From Synechococcus sp. Cruz CV12-2-Slac-r (GTDB lineage Bacteria; Cyanobacteriota; Cyanobacteriia; PCC-6307; Cyanobiaceae): a stretch of 36,557 nucleotides of DNA. The stretch covers positions 1-36,557 of the forward strand of contig NZ_JAGQEK010000005.1 of NCBI RefSeq assembly GCF_024346075.1. The letters run 5' to 3'. The first letter of the stretch is position 1. The number at the start of each line of letters is the position of its first letter. Of the stretch, positions 27,019-34,288 are shown piece by piece. Both the position numbers and the translations under genes were made by a program. The notes below the pieces were generated by a model, which saw nothing but the letters and a program-made list of their open reading frames with translations, had not been told where the DNA came from and ran no database searches.

Positions 27019-28685
27019 TCAGTTACAGCTCCCTTGCTGCTGCAACCAACTTGGCGGGCATATTTACCTAAAACTCCAGTGCGATAGCGGGGTACTGGTG
27101 GAATCCAAGCTTCTCGGCGAAGCTTAATTTCAGCTTCATCCACGTTTAATTGCACCAATAATTTATGAGCATCCACTGTGATGCTGTCTCCTTCATGCAC
27201 CAATGCAATCGTTCCGCCAACGGCCGCTTCTGGAGCAACATGGCCCACCACCATTCCATAGGTACCACCTGAAAATCTTCCATCAGTTATCAATGCAACC
27301 TGATCACCTAAGCCTTGGCCGATAATCGCCGAGGTTGGCGAGAGCATTTCTCGCATTCCAGGCCCCCCTACTGGCCCCTCGTAGCGGATTAGCAAAACAT
27401 CACCAGCACGAATTGCACCACTCAGAATTGCTTCAAGGCAATCTTCTTCACATTCAAAAACCCGCGCAGGGCCCGTGAGGCATGGATTTTTTACGCCCGA
27501 TATTTTCGCAACACAACCTTCACTGGCCAAATTTCCTTTTAGAACTGCTAGATGACCCTTTTCATAAAGGGGATTAGCCAGGCTCCTAATAACTTCCTGA
27601 TCTGTTGGTGGTGCCGAGGGAATATTTGCAAGAATTTCATTAAGCGTCTTACCTTCAATCGTGCGGCAATTGCCATGTAACAACCCTGCATCTAGTAGCA
27701 ATTTCATTACCTGCGGAATCCCGCCTGCAGCGTGCAAATCAGTTGTTACGAATCGTCCACTAGGTTTTAGATCGCAGATAACAGGAACTCGCTGACGGAT
27801 TGTTTCAAAATCATCAATACAAAGTGGAATATTGGCGCTGCGGGCAATAGCGAGTAGGTGCAGAACCGCATTAGTGGATCCGCCAATTGCCATAATCACA
27901 CTTATCGCATTTTCAAAGGCTTCGCGGGTTAATAGATCGCTGGGGCGAATATTATTTTCAATTGCAAGAACCAGCACCTCCGCAGATCTGGCCGCGCTAT
28001 CTGCTTTCTCCTGGTCTTCAGCAGCCATTGTTGAGCTTGAAGGCAGACTAAAACCCATCGCCTCGATGGCAGAACTCATTGTATTGGCTGTAAACATTCC
28101 GCCGCAACTACCAGCACCTGGACATGCATTTTTTTCAACTGCGAGCAATTGCTCAGCATCAATTTTATTAGCTGTAAATTGCCCTACAGCTTCAAATGCG
28201 CTCACAACAGTTAGATCGCATCCACCAAGTTTGCCGGGTTTAATTGTTCCGCCATACACAAAGATAGCTGGAATGTTCATGCGAGCCATCGCTAGCATTG
28301 CCCCAGGCATATTCTTATCGCAACCGCCAACTGCAATTACTCCATCCATTGATTGTGCATTACATGCTGTTTCAATCGCGTCTGCAATCACCTCTCTCGA
28401 TACAAGCGAATACTTCATCCCTTCTGTGCCCATTGAGATGCCATCACTCACAGTGATAGTGCCGAACATCTGAGGCATTGCACCAGCAATGAAAGCTGCC
28501 TGTTCAGCCCTCTTCGCTAAATCATTAAGGCCGATATTGCAAGGGGTAATGGTGCTGTATCCATTGGCAATACCAACAATCGGCTTATTAAAATCAGCAT
28601 CACCAAATCCAACAGCTCGCAACATTGCCCGATTGGGGCTGCGTTGGATTCCCTGGGTAACTGCACTGGAGCGAAGGTTTTTCAT
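27009..28685 (-). CDS. ilvD: Dihydroxy-acid dehydratase
   Basis: IlvD dehydrates 2,3-dihydroxy acids to 2-oxo acids in the last shared step of valine, leucine and isoleucine synthesis. The 558-residue protein has the iron-sulfur cysteines in GGCDKNMPG near residue 121 and [15 protein letters not shown] near residue 190, and the C-terminal [20 protein letters not shown] near residue 465. Its length and motifs fit the [2Fe-2S] plant/cyanobacterial type. It is the last gene of a minus-strand run upp - small membrane protein - ilvD, with a gap of 27 bases to the upstream gene. It overlaps the unknown 132-aa gene by 10 bases at its 3' end. Confidence 0.98.
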   Translation of the reverse strand: MKNLRSSAVTQGIQRSPNRAMLRAVGFGDADFNKPIVGIANGYSTITPCNIGLNDLAKRAEQAAFIAGAMPQMFGTITVSDGISMGTEGMKYSLVSREVIADAIETACNAQSMDGVIAVGGCDKNMPGAMLAMARMNIPAIFVYGGTIKPGKLGGCDLTVVSAFEAVGQFTANKIDAEQLLAVEKNACPGAGSCGGMFTANTMSSAIEAMGFSLPSSSTMAAEDQEKADSAARSAEVLVLAIENNIRPSDLLTREAFENAISVIMAIGGSTNAVLHLLAIARSANIPLCIDDFETIRQRVPVICDLKPSGRFVTTDLHAAGGIPQVMKLLLDAGLLHGNCRTIEGKTLNEILANIPSAPPTDQEVIRSLANPLYEKGHLAVLKGNLASEGCVAKISGVKNPCLTGPARVFECEEDCLEAILSGAIRAGDVLLIRYEGPVGGPGMREMLSPTSAIIGQGLGDQVALITDGRFSGGTYGMVVGHVAPEAAVGGTIALVHEGDSITVDAHKLLVQLNVDEAEIKLRREAWIPPVPRYRTGVLGKYARQVGCSSKGAVTDQP

Positions 28686-28712
28686 AACTGGATAAATATC
28701 TCGCTAATTATC

Positions 28713-29003
28713 TCAGTTGCTCCCCTCAGGGCTGAGGTTTTCCAGCTGGCGACGCACTTCGTCTATGGCCAAATTTAAACGCTGCACCCGTTCCTCAAGG
28801 CTTTCTGAGGCCACAGGGATCACGGCAGTGATTGGTTTAACCGATCCCATAGTTAACGAACTCAGGCGTTTCACTTGCTTGCTAAGGGCCATACGACGCT
28901 CTGCCCTTGACAGAAGCCACCAGGTAAGGCCAGCAGCACCTAGGGCTGCACCAGTAAAAGCGCTAAGCAAGAGGGAACTGGAGCTGTTCGACTGATCGGC
29001 CAT
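28713..29003 (-). CDS. Small membrane-anchored coiled-coil protein, 96 aa
   Basis: I do not recognise a named family. The protein has a Ser-rich start, one hydrophobic segment at about residues 11-31 (LLLSAFTGAALGAAGLTWWLL), a basic stop-transfer (SRAERR), and a C-terminal amphipathic helix (ESLEERVQRLNLAIDEVRRQ) that looks like a coiled coil. This predicts an N-in or N-out single-pass protein with a short soluble tail. It is 20 bases downstream of upp and 27 bases upstream of ilvD on the same strand, so it is likely co-transcribed with both. The reading frame is supported by its placement and the coherent topology. Confidence 0.75.
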   Translation of the reverse strand: MADQSNSSSSLLLSAFTGAALGAAGLTWWLLSRAERRMALSKQVKRLSSLTMGSVKPITAVIPVASESLEERVQRLNLAIDEVRRQLENLSPEGSN

Positions 29004-29023
29004 AAATGGGCCTAATTCTGTTT

Positions 29024-29689
29024 TCAGCCTAGGAAATCATCTGATGCTGTGCCATAAAGCCTATGGGCTGCATCACCAATCCCAGGCAAAATATTTTGAT
29101 TTTGATCTAAATCAGCATCAATGCAGGCTGTGTAGATGCTCAGATTAGGAAATAAATCGGCCAGGCGTTTGAGGCCCGGGGCTGAGGCAACGGCGCAAAT
29201 AACCCTCAATCTTTGATCCCTAACGCCTTTTTGATCAAGGGCGCTTAGCACCTTGATCAAACTGGAGCCTGTGGCAATAGCGCCGCTATAAACAATTGCG
29301 CCAACTCGATCACCAATTCGATTTGGCAATCTATTCAAATAGATTTGGTCCTCTTCATCCCCAGAGGATTTCGAAATACCCACATGGGCAATCCTGGCAT
29401 TTGGCAACACTTCCTGTCCGCCTAACCAAAGCCCTAAACCCGCCCTGATTATGGGCACCACAAGTAAAGCAGCAGAAGCATCAATTACCTCAGCTTCAAC
29501 TAAACCAGCTGTTGTTTGAATTTGAATTTTTTGTTGTGGCAACCAATCTCTAATTGCCTCGTAGCTAAGCCAGCGACCAAGCTCCTTCATCGCCGAAGCA
29601 AATAGCGGAGTTGGTGTATTCGGATCTCGCAGCACGGTTAGCCAGTGGGCCACCAGCGGATGGGGAGGAACGATCACCCGCAAAGACAT
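29024..29689 (-). CDS. upp: Uracil phosphoribosyltransferase-like protein
   Basis: Upp salvages uracil to UMP with PRPP. The 221-residue protein aligns along the family: RVIVPPHPLVAHWLTVLRDP, VVPIIRAGLGLWLGGQEVLP, NARIAHVGISKS and a C-terminal LPGIGDAAHRLYGT. The PRPP loop, usually VDPMLATGGS, reads IVYSGAIATGSS here, so the aspartate is replaced by Ser. The GDAGDR-like motif reads GDAAHR, with a second Asp lost. The fold assignment is secure; catalytic activity is not. It heads the upp - membrane protein - ilvD run and diverges from the pentapeptide gene with only 40 bases between starts. Confidence 0.85.
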   Translation of the reverse strand: MSLRVIVPPHPLVAHWLTVLRDPNTPTPLFASAMKELGRWLSYEAIRDWLPQQKIQIQTTAGLVEAEVIDASAALLVVPIIRAGLGLWLGGQEVLPNARIAHVGISKSSGDEEDQIYLNRLPNRIGDRVGAIVYSGAIATGSSLIKVLSALDQKGVRDQRLRVICAVASAPGLKRLADLFPNLSIYTACIDADLDQNQNILPGIGDAAHRLYGTASDDFLG

Positions 29690-29729
29690 GCTGCTGACTT
29701 AACTTGTTCCTGCCAGCTTACGAGTTGTA

Positions 29730-30224
29730 ATGAGATTAGCTAAAGCCTTGGTTTCTGGGTTACTTGTTCTTGTTCTTTTGTTCTCTCCCAGCCCGGCCCT
29801 TGCTATGACAGCGCCTGAGTTGCGCGGCGCAAAATCTTTACAAGATCTCAGCCCTGATATGCACGGAAAAGATCTGCAGCAAAAAGAATTTCTTAAGGCA
29901 GATTTAAAAGGTTTTGATTTTTCGAATGCTGATCTAAGGGGAGCTGTATTCAACGGGAGCCAGTTGCAAGGCACAAATTTGCAGGGGGCAGATATGCGAG
30001 ATGTAGTTGGATTTGCAAGTGGTTTCCAGGGATCTGATCTACGTCAGGCCCGCCTTGATCGCAGCATGCTGCTCCAAAGTCATTTTCGCGATGCACTCAT
30101 TGAGGGAGCTGATTTTTCAGAAGCCGTGTTGGATCAACCTGAGCAAAAGGCTCTTTGCGCAAGGGCAGCAGGTACAAATCTCCTCTCGGGAGTTAGCACA
30201 ACTGAAAGTTTGGGTTGCGCTTAA
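29730..30224 (+). CDS. Secreted/lumenal pentapeptide-repeat protein
   Basis: The 164-residue precursor has a signal peptide with a clear Ala-Leu-Ala site after residue 25 (VLLFSPSPALA). The mature part carries pentapeptide repeats of the A(D/N)LXX type from about residue 55 (KEFLKADLKGFDFSNADLRG, AVFNGSQLQGTNLQGADM) to about residue 125, forming a short right-handed beta-helix. A Cys pair near the C-terminus (LCARAAGTNL, SLGCA) could form a disulfide. In cyanobacteria such proteins occur in the thylakoid lumen or periplasm, and their functions are mostly unknown. The riboswitch begins 6 bases after its stop. Confidence 0.88.
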   Translation: MRLAKALVSGLLVLVLLFSPSPALAMTAPELRGAKSLQDLSPDMHGKDLQQKEFLKADLKGFDFSNADLRGAVFNGSQLQGTNLQGADMRDVVGFASGFQGSDLRQARLDRSMLLQSHFRDALIEGADFSEAVLDQPEQKALCARAAGTNLLSGVSTTESLGCA

Positions 30225-30230
30225 AAATGC

Positions 30231-30371
30231 GGTGATAGGGTTCAGCTTCGGTTCCTTGGAGATCAGCCCAGGGAGGTAACGGGGAAAGTTCGGTGAAAAG
30301 CCGGCACTGTCCCGCAGCTGTAAGAGGTTTGGCTATGCCTTATCTCAAGTCAGAACGCCCGCCGAATCACC
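30231..30371 (+). ncRNA. Cobalamin riboswitch upstream of hupE
   Basis: The region has the ordered core of the adenosylcobalamin aptamer: GGGGAAAGTTCGGTG near 30279, CCGGCACTGTCCCGCAGCTG at 30301-30320, and the B12 box AGTCAGAACGCCCGCC at 30348-30363. The closing P1 helix is GGTGAT at 30231-30236 pairing with ATCACC at 30366-30371. It lies between the pentapeptide gene stop and the hupE ATG. B12 riboswitches repress cobalt uptake and B12 genes when the coenzyme is bound, which fits the downstream hupE and CobW-family genes. Confidence 0.92.
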
Positions 30372-30379
30372 CTTCATCC

Positions 30380-30398
30380 CCGGCGCGGACCGGCTTTT
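30380..30398 (+). terminator. Possible riboswitch expression-platform hairpin
   Basis: CCGG at 30380-30383 can pair with CCGG at 30390-30393 around a 6-base loop, followed by CTTTT at 30394-30398 and the hupE ATG at 30403. It is a short stem, so attenuation is only suggested. The same bases cover the place where a ribosome binding site should be, and no purine-rich Shine-Dalgarno is visible, so translational control is equally possible. Confidence 0.35.
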
Positions 30399-30402
30399 CT
30401 GG

Positions 30403-31038
30403 ATGCTTAAAGATTTATTTGTTAAGCCTGTCGCTGCCAAGCGAGTCATTTCTGCGTTAGCCGTTTGTGTGTTGCTGCCTTTCTGCGTTGCAACTCCAGC
30501 GCTCGCCCATCATGTGATGGAAGCATTTCCGATGAAGCCAAGCCCGTTTACAGGGCTTCTTAGCGGTTTGCTGCATCCTGCCCTTGGCGTTGACCATCTA
30601 CTTTTTCTTATGGCGATTGGCCTTGTGGGGCTGCGTCAACAGTTCCGATGGGTTATTGGCTTGTTAGCAATTGGATTGATCGGGGCGCTCCTCGGTTTGG
30701 CCTGGCCAAACAGCCTGCCTGGAGCTGAGGCCTGGATCGGTATTTCACTCGCTATAGAAGCATTGGTGTTGCTGGATCGCTTACCCAAAACACTTTTGCT
30801 ACCTGCCATTGGCTTGCATGGTTTTGTTCTAAGCGCTTCTGTATTGGGTTGGGAGCCAACTCCGGTAATTTTTTATCTGTTTGGTTTACTTATAAGCCAG
30901 GGATTATTACTTTGGATATCATTAAAACTGGTAAAAAATCTTTGGTCTAATTGGGGTTCAGCTGCGAAATTAAGAATTTTTAGTGGCATCTTGTTTGGCA
31001 TCGGCAGCAGCCTTATTTGGTCAACATTGGTGCCATAG
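30403..31038 (+). CDS. hupE: HupE/UreJ family metal (cobalt/nickel) permease
   Basis: HupE/UreJ proteins are nickel or cobalt permeases. The 211-residue precursor has a signal peptide cleaved after ALA35, leaving an N-terminal His-His (HHVM), and the signature HPALGVDHLLFL at residues 58-69. About six membrane segments follow. The B12 riboswitch immediately upstream points to cobalt rather than nickel as the cargo; this is inference, but B12-regulated HupE has been proposed from comparative genomics. The CobW-family gene starts 2 bases after its stop, so the two are one transcription unit. Confidence 0.9.
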   Translation: MLKDLFVKPVAAKRVISALAVCVLLPFCVATPALAHHVMEAFPMKPSPFTGLLSGLLHPALGVDHLLFLMAIGLVGLRQQFRWVIGLLAIGLIGALLGLAWPNSLPGAEAWIGISLAIEALVLLDRLPKTLLLPAIGLHGFVLSASVLGWEPTPVIFYLFGLLISQGLLLWISLKLVKNLWSNWGSAAKLRIFSGILFGIGSSLIWSTLVP

Positions 31039-31040
31039 GC

Positions 31041-32081
31041 ATGGATAAAACGCAGCAGCGCCGCATACCCGTAACGGTTATTACTGGATTTCTTGGCGCC
31101 GGTAAAACCACATTGCTGAGGTATTTGCTCAGGCAAACAAAACAACGCCTTGCGGTTGTAGTTAATGAATTTGGTGAGGTTGGTATCGATGCTGCTTTGA
31201 TCAAGGGTTGCGCAAGCTGCGATGGTGAACCAGCCCCAGTGATCGAGCTAGCAAATGGCTGCCTTTGCTGCACAGTTCAGGACGACTTCTTACCCACCAT
31301 TGAAAAGTTACTGGCCAATCCAGAACCCCTTGATGGGATTGTGATTGAAACTAGTGGTCTCGCACTACCGGAGCCCCTCCTCCAAGCCTTTCAATGGCCT
31401 CAGATTAAACATCGAACGCTGGTGAATGGCGTAATTACGGTGGTAGACGGAGAAGCCCTTGCTGCAGGTTCAGTTCTTGGCGATCTGGAGGCGGTAGAGC
31501 AGCAGAGGATCAATGATCCAAGCCTTGATCACCAAGATTCAATTGAAGATCTATTTAAAGAGCAATTAGAACAAGCTGATCTTGTTTTGATCTCCCGGGC
31601 AGATCTTTTGAGCCCCGATGCACTGCAACGCGCTAAGGATTACCTCGCTGCGCAATTGCAAATTGTTCAACCCCAAAAGCAGGCTCCTTGTCTAGCGATT
31701 GCGAATGGTGAAATATCTGCAGATCTATTGCTTGGCTTGATGCGGCCTTCCTTGCCAGTTGAAGAGGAAGAACATAGCCACAGCCATCCTGAACTTCTTG
31801 CTGATTCGCTAAGTATGCAGGGGCTGTGGAATCGCGATGGATTAGAGCAAATCTTGCTGGAAACAGCAATAAATCCAATGGATTTACTGCGATTAAAAGG
31901 ACGAATTCCGATAAATGGGAAGGCTTTACCTTTGCAGGTTCAAGCTGTGGGGAGGAGGTTGAACATGTGGTTTGAAGCAGATGGGCTTCGGGCAGATCAA
32001 CTGGAACTGGTTTTAATTGGCGGCAATCCAAATAGCAGCCTGCTTAGATCAAGCCTGGAGGAGCTCGAGGTTAAAAATTGA
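31041..32081 (+). CDS. cobW: CobW-family GTPase (COG0523 metallochaperone)
   Basis: COG0523 G3E GTPases deliver metals; the CobW subgroup is linked to cobalt insertion in cobalamin synthesis. The 346-residue protein has the P-loop GFLGAGKTT at residues 16-24, the metal site CLCC at residues 74-77 preceded by CASC at 57-60, ETSGLALP near residue 110, and SRAD near residue 184 in the NKxD position. A short acidic/His run EEEEHSHSHPE near residue 250 could bind metal. Its place after a B12 riboswitch and hupE supports cobalt rather than zinc. ATG at 31041 is used; an upstream in-frame start lies inside hupE. Its stop overlaps a TTG that could start purS. Confidence 0.88.
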   Translation: MDKTQQRRIPVTVITGFLGAGKTTLLRYLLRQTKQRLAVVVNEFGEVGIDAALIKGCASCDGEPAPVIELANGCLCCTVQDDFLPTIEKLLANPEPLDGIVIETSGLALPEPLLQAFQWPQIKHRTLVNGVITVVDGEALAAGSVLGDLEAVEQQRINDPSLDHQDSIEDLFKEQLEQADLVLISRADLLSPDALQRAKDYLAAQLQIVQPQKQAPCLAIANGEISADLLLGLMRPSLPVEEEEHSHSHPELLADSLSMQGLWNRDGLEQILLETAINPMDLLRLKGRIPINGKALPLQVQAVGRRLNMWFEADGLRADQLELVLIGGNPNSSLLRSSLEELEVKN

Positions 32082-32143
32082 ATACCCCAACAGCCCCAAA
32101 TGGCAGCCTCAACTGCGAGGATCCCCATACACGCAATGTTTCA

Positions 32144-32401
32144 GTGCTGCGTTTCGTTGCTCGGGTTCAGGTGCAGCTGCGCCCCTCGGTTCTAGATCCT
32201 GCTGGCGAGGCTACGAAAGCAGCAGCAAATCGTCTTGGAATTTCCGGTTTACAAAAACTTCGCATTGGTAAAGCAATAGAGCTGGAATTAGAGGCAGCAA
32301 ACCGAGAGGAAGCCATGGCATCAGTTGAATTACTTAGTGATCGACTCTTGGCAAATCCGGTAATTGAAAATTGGTCTGTAGTGCTGGAGCAAATGGAATG
32401 A
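32144..32401 (+). CDS. purS: Phosphoribosylformylglycinamidine synthase subunit PurS
   Basis: PurS is the small structural subunit that joins PurQ and PurL in the fourth step of purine synthesis. From GTG at 32144 the protein is 85 residues, the normal size, beginning [20 protein letters not shown] and containing [20 protein letters not shown] and [14 protein letters not shown]. The frame is open back to a TTG at 32078 overlapping the cobW stop; that longer form would add 22 residues without family support. No strong ribosome binding site favours either. The stop overlaps the purQ ATG (ATGA). Confidence 0.88.
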   Translation: MLRFVARVQVQLRPSVLDPAGEATKAAANRLGISGLQKLRIGKAIELELEAANREEAMASVELLSDRLLANPVIENWSVVLEQME

Positions 32402-33051
32402 CAATTGGAATTGTTGTTTTCCCTGGTTCCAATTGCGATCGCGATTTAGCCTGGGCATTAGAAGGCATATTAAACATTCCTACACGATTTCTCTGGCACG
32501 AAAATACAAGTATTGACGGAGTAAAAGGAATAATTTTGCCTGGTGGATTCAGTTATGGCGACTATCTAAGATGCGGTGCTTTGGCAAGTTTTGCTCCGCT
32601 CTTAAATGAGGTGAAGGATTTCGCAGATACTGGCGGACCGGTATTAGGGATATGCAATGGTTTTCAAATTCTTACTGAATTAGGCCTTTTGCCCGGTGCG
32701 TTAACTAAAAATCAGAATTTACATTTTATATGTGAGCCATGTGAACTTTTAGTGAACGAGGCTAGTAATACATTCCTGAATGGCTATGCTAAGAACGAGT
32801 TGATAAATCTTCCAATTGCCCATGGGGAGGGGAAATATCATTGCGATTTGGATACTTTTGATGACCTACAGCAAAATAACCAAATAGCACTTAGTTATAG
32901 TAATAATCCAAATGGTTCACTTGCAGATATAGCTGGAATATGCAATAAAAAAGGCAATGTTCTTGGTTTGATGCCACACCCTGAGAGAGCCTGCGACCCG
33001 ATCTTGGGTGGAATCGATGGTCAAAGATTATTAAAAACCTTCATGGGTTGA
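32398..33051 (+). CDS. purQ: Phosphoribosylformylglycinamidine synthase subunit PurQ
   Basis: PurQ is the glutaminase subunit that feeds ammonia to PurL. The 217-residue class I amidotransferase has nucleophile Cys86 in GICNGFQIL, oxyanion-region [13 protein letters not shown] near residue 50, and the His/Glu pair in MPHPERA near residue 195. It begins [16 protein letters not shown], diagnostic for PurQ. An ATGA overlap couples it to purS; purL is not in this window. It is notably AT-rich compared with the preceding genes. A strong terminator follows at 33076. Confidence 0.97.
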   Translation: MTIGIVVFPGSNCDRDLAWALEGILNIPTRFLWHENTSIDGVKGIILPGGFSYGDYLRCGALASFAPLLNEVKDFADTGGPVLGICNGFQILTELGLLPGALTKNQNLHFICEPCELLVNEASNTFLNGYAKNELINLPIAHGEGKYHCDLDTFDDLQQNNQIALSYSNNPNGSLADIAGICNKKGNVLGLMPHPERACDPILGGIDGQRLLKTFMG

Positions 33052-33075
33052 AGGATCCTAAATTAAACATTAATA

Positions 33076-33105
33076 AAATCTAGCGGCCATAAGGCCGCTA
33101 GATTT
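33076..33105. terminator. Bidirectional intrinsic terminator between purQ and the peroxiredoxin gene
   Basis: AAATCTAGCGGCC at 33076-33088 and GGCCGCTAGATTT at 33093-33105 form a perfect 13-bp stem with a 4-base loop (ATAA). A/T-rich ends on both sides give a U-tract in either direction, though short. It lies 24 bases after the purQ stop and 19 bases after the peroxiredoxin stop (on the minus strand), so it can serve both convergent genes. Confidence 0.88.
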
Positions 33106-33124
33106 GCAAAGCATATTTAAATAA

Positions 33125-33724
33125 TTAAGAGATAGCAGCAAAGAAATCTTTGCTTCCAACCGGATCAGGATTCATTGTGCGATCACCAGGGGTCCAGTTA
33201 GCAGGGCAAACCTGATCAGGATTAGCTTGCACATGTTGAAACGCCTGAAGAACTCTGAGGGTTTCTTCTACATTTCTACCTACAGCTAAGTTATTGATTG
33301 TGGCATGTTGTACGACACCTTCTGCATCGATAATAAACAGACCACGAACAGCTATGCCAGCATCTTCGTCTAAGACGTTGTACGCCCTGGCAATGTCTTT
33401 TTTGAGGTCTGCTACCAGCGGATATGCCAAATCACCAATGCCACCCTCCTTGCGATCAGTTTGTATCCAAGCTAGATGACTAAATTGACTATCTACCGAA
33501 ACACCCAATACCTCTGTATTTTTGCTGGCAAATTCGGCGTATCGATCAGAAAATGCTGTGATTTCTGTAGGGCAAACAAAGGTGAAATCAAGGGGATAGA
33601 AAAATAGAACTACGTATTTACCGCGGTAGTTGGAGAGGCTGATTTCCTTAAATTCCTGATCCACCACTGCCGTAGCAGTAAAATCTGGGGCCTGCTGGCC
33701 AACTCTGAGGCTTCCGTTGGTCAT
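33125..33724 (-). CDS. Typical 2-Cys peroxiredoxin
   Basis: The enzyme reduces hydrogen peroxide and organic peroxides with thioredoxin as donor. The 199-residue protein has peroxidatic Cys51 in DFTFVCPTE and resolving Cys173 in [22 protein letters not shown] near residue 95 holds the GG(L/I)G loop seen in oxidation-sensitive members; the C-terminal YF motif appears as DFF. The ATG at 33724 is chosen as [15 protein letters not shown] fits the family, though the frame continues upstream to 33775. The leader contains a hairpin at 33759-33773 (GCGGA/TCCGC). It is divergent from the small gene at 33851. Confidence 0.96.
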   Translation of the reverse strand: MTNGSLRVGQQAPDFTATAVVDQEFKEISLSNYRGKYVVLFFYPLDFTFVCPTEITAFSDRYAEFASKNTEVLGVSVDSQFSHLAWIQTDRKEGGIGDLAYPLVADLKKDIARAYNVLDEDAGIAVRGLFIIDAEGVVQHATINNLAVGRNVEETLRVLQAFQHVQANPDQVCPANWTPGDRTMNPDPVGSKDFFAAIS

Positions 33725-33850
33725 GGTATGAGCTGATGAGTAAAGGGTTTTAACTAAAGCGGACAAACTCCGCATTAGCGGCCTAATAAAGCTACCACTA
33801 TTTACTGCAGCTTGTGAACTAAAGTTTGTCTACAAAAGACGAGTTAATTG

Positions 33851-34159
33851 ATGGGCTGGGATCCCGCGCTGATGCGCAAATACAACAATACCGGGCATTT
33901 TCGTCTCCTGAATCAGCTGCGCAGCGAACTTAAAGCACACCCGATTCAAAGAGAAACGAAGCAAGTCGCAGAGGTATTCAGCACTCCGCAAACAAACACC
34001 CGTGAGATACGTTCGCGTGAGATACAGCCTCAGGCCTATGCAGGAGGTAGAAGCAGACGTTCAACAAGCTCAGATAACATCTCAAATAAAGACTATTCAA
34101 AAGAACAGAATTCATCTTCTAGCTTTCGCGACAGATTAAATGCTATTGAAATGAGGTAA
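33851..34159 (+). CDS. Small basic protein, 102 aa, function unknown
   Basis: The N-terminus (MGWDPALMRKYNNTGHFRLL, then NQLRSELKAHPI) is of a kind I recall in conserved hypothetical proteins of picocyanobacteria. The remainder is Ser/Arg/Gln-rich, low complexity and probably disordered (GGRSRRSTSSDN), ending in SFRDRLNAIEMR. There is no signal peptide or membrane segment. ATG at 33851 is preferred to a TTG directly before it. It is transcribed alone, divergent from the peroxiredoxin gene and facing tRNA-Met. Its biochemical role is unknown. Confidence 0.7.
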   Translation: MGWDPALMRKYNNTGHFRLLNQLRSELKAHPIQRETKQVAEVFSTPQTNTREIRSREIQPQAYAGGRSRRSTSSDNISNKDYSKEQNSSSSFRDRLNAIEMR

Positions 34160-34180
34160 GCAGTTAATGCTAAATCGAAA

Positions 34181-34254
34181 TGGCTCGAGGGAGACTTGAA
34201 CTCCCGACCCCGGGGTTATGAATCCCGTGCTCTAACCAGCTGAGCTACCGAGCC
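34181..34254 (-). tRNA. tRNA-Met (CAT), elongator type
   Basis: The minus strand folds into a 74-base cloverleaf: acceptor GGCTCGG with TCGAGCC (last pair G-U), D arm GCTC/GAGC, anticodon loop TTCATAA with CAT, and T arm GGGAG TTCAAGT CTCCC, with discriminator A. The CCA end is not encoded. The first acceptor pair is a normal G-C, so it is not the initiator tRNA, which has a mismatch there. The anticodon stem has one imperfect closing pair. tRNA-Ile with a modified CAT anticodon is a less likely alternative. Confidence 0.92.
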
Positions 34255-34288
34255 CTGGTTTCAAGTGAGCATAGTGGATGGTAAGACC

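Noticed and set aside
27832-28473. Long open frame (213 codons) on the plus strand
   Set aside because: It is fully antisense to ilvD, whose protein motifs are unambiguous, and its translation is low-complexity Ser/Ala/Ile without any family resemblance.
33076-33783. Direct repeat TAGCGGCC flanking the peroxiredoxin gene (33081-33088 and 33776-33783)
   Set aside because: Eight bases is short, one copy is part of the terminator stem, and no transposase or target duplication supports a mobile unit.
34181-34254. tRNA-Met as a phage or island attachment site
   Set aside because: No integrase, direct repeat of the tRNA 3' end, or foreign genes are seen on either side within the window.
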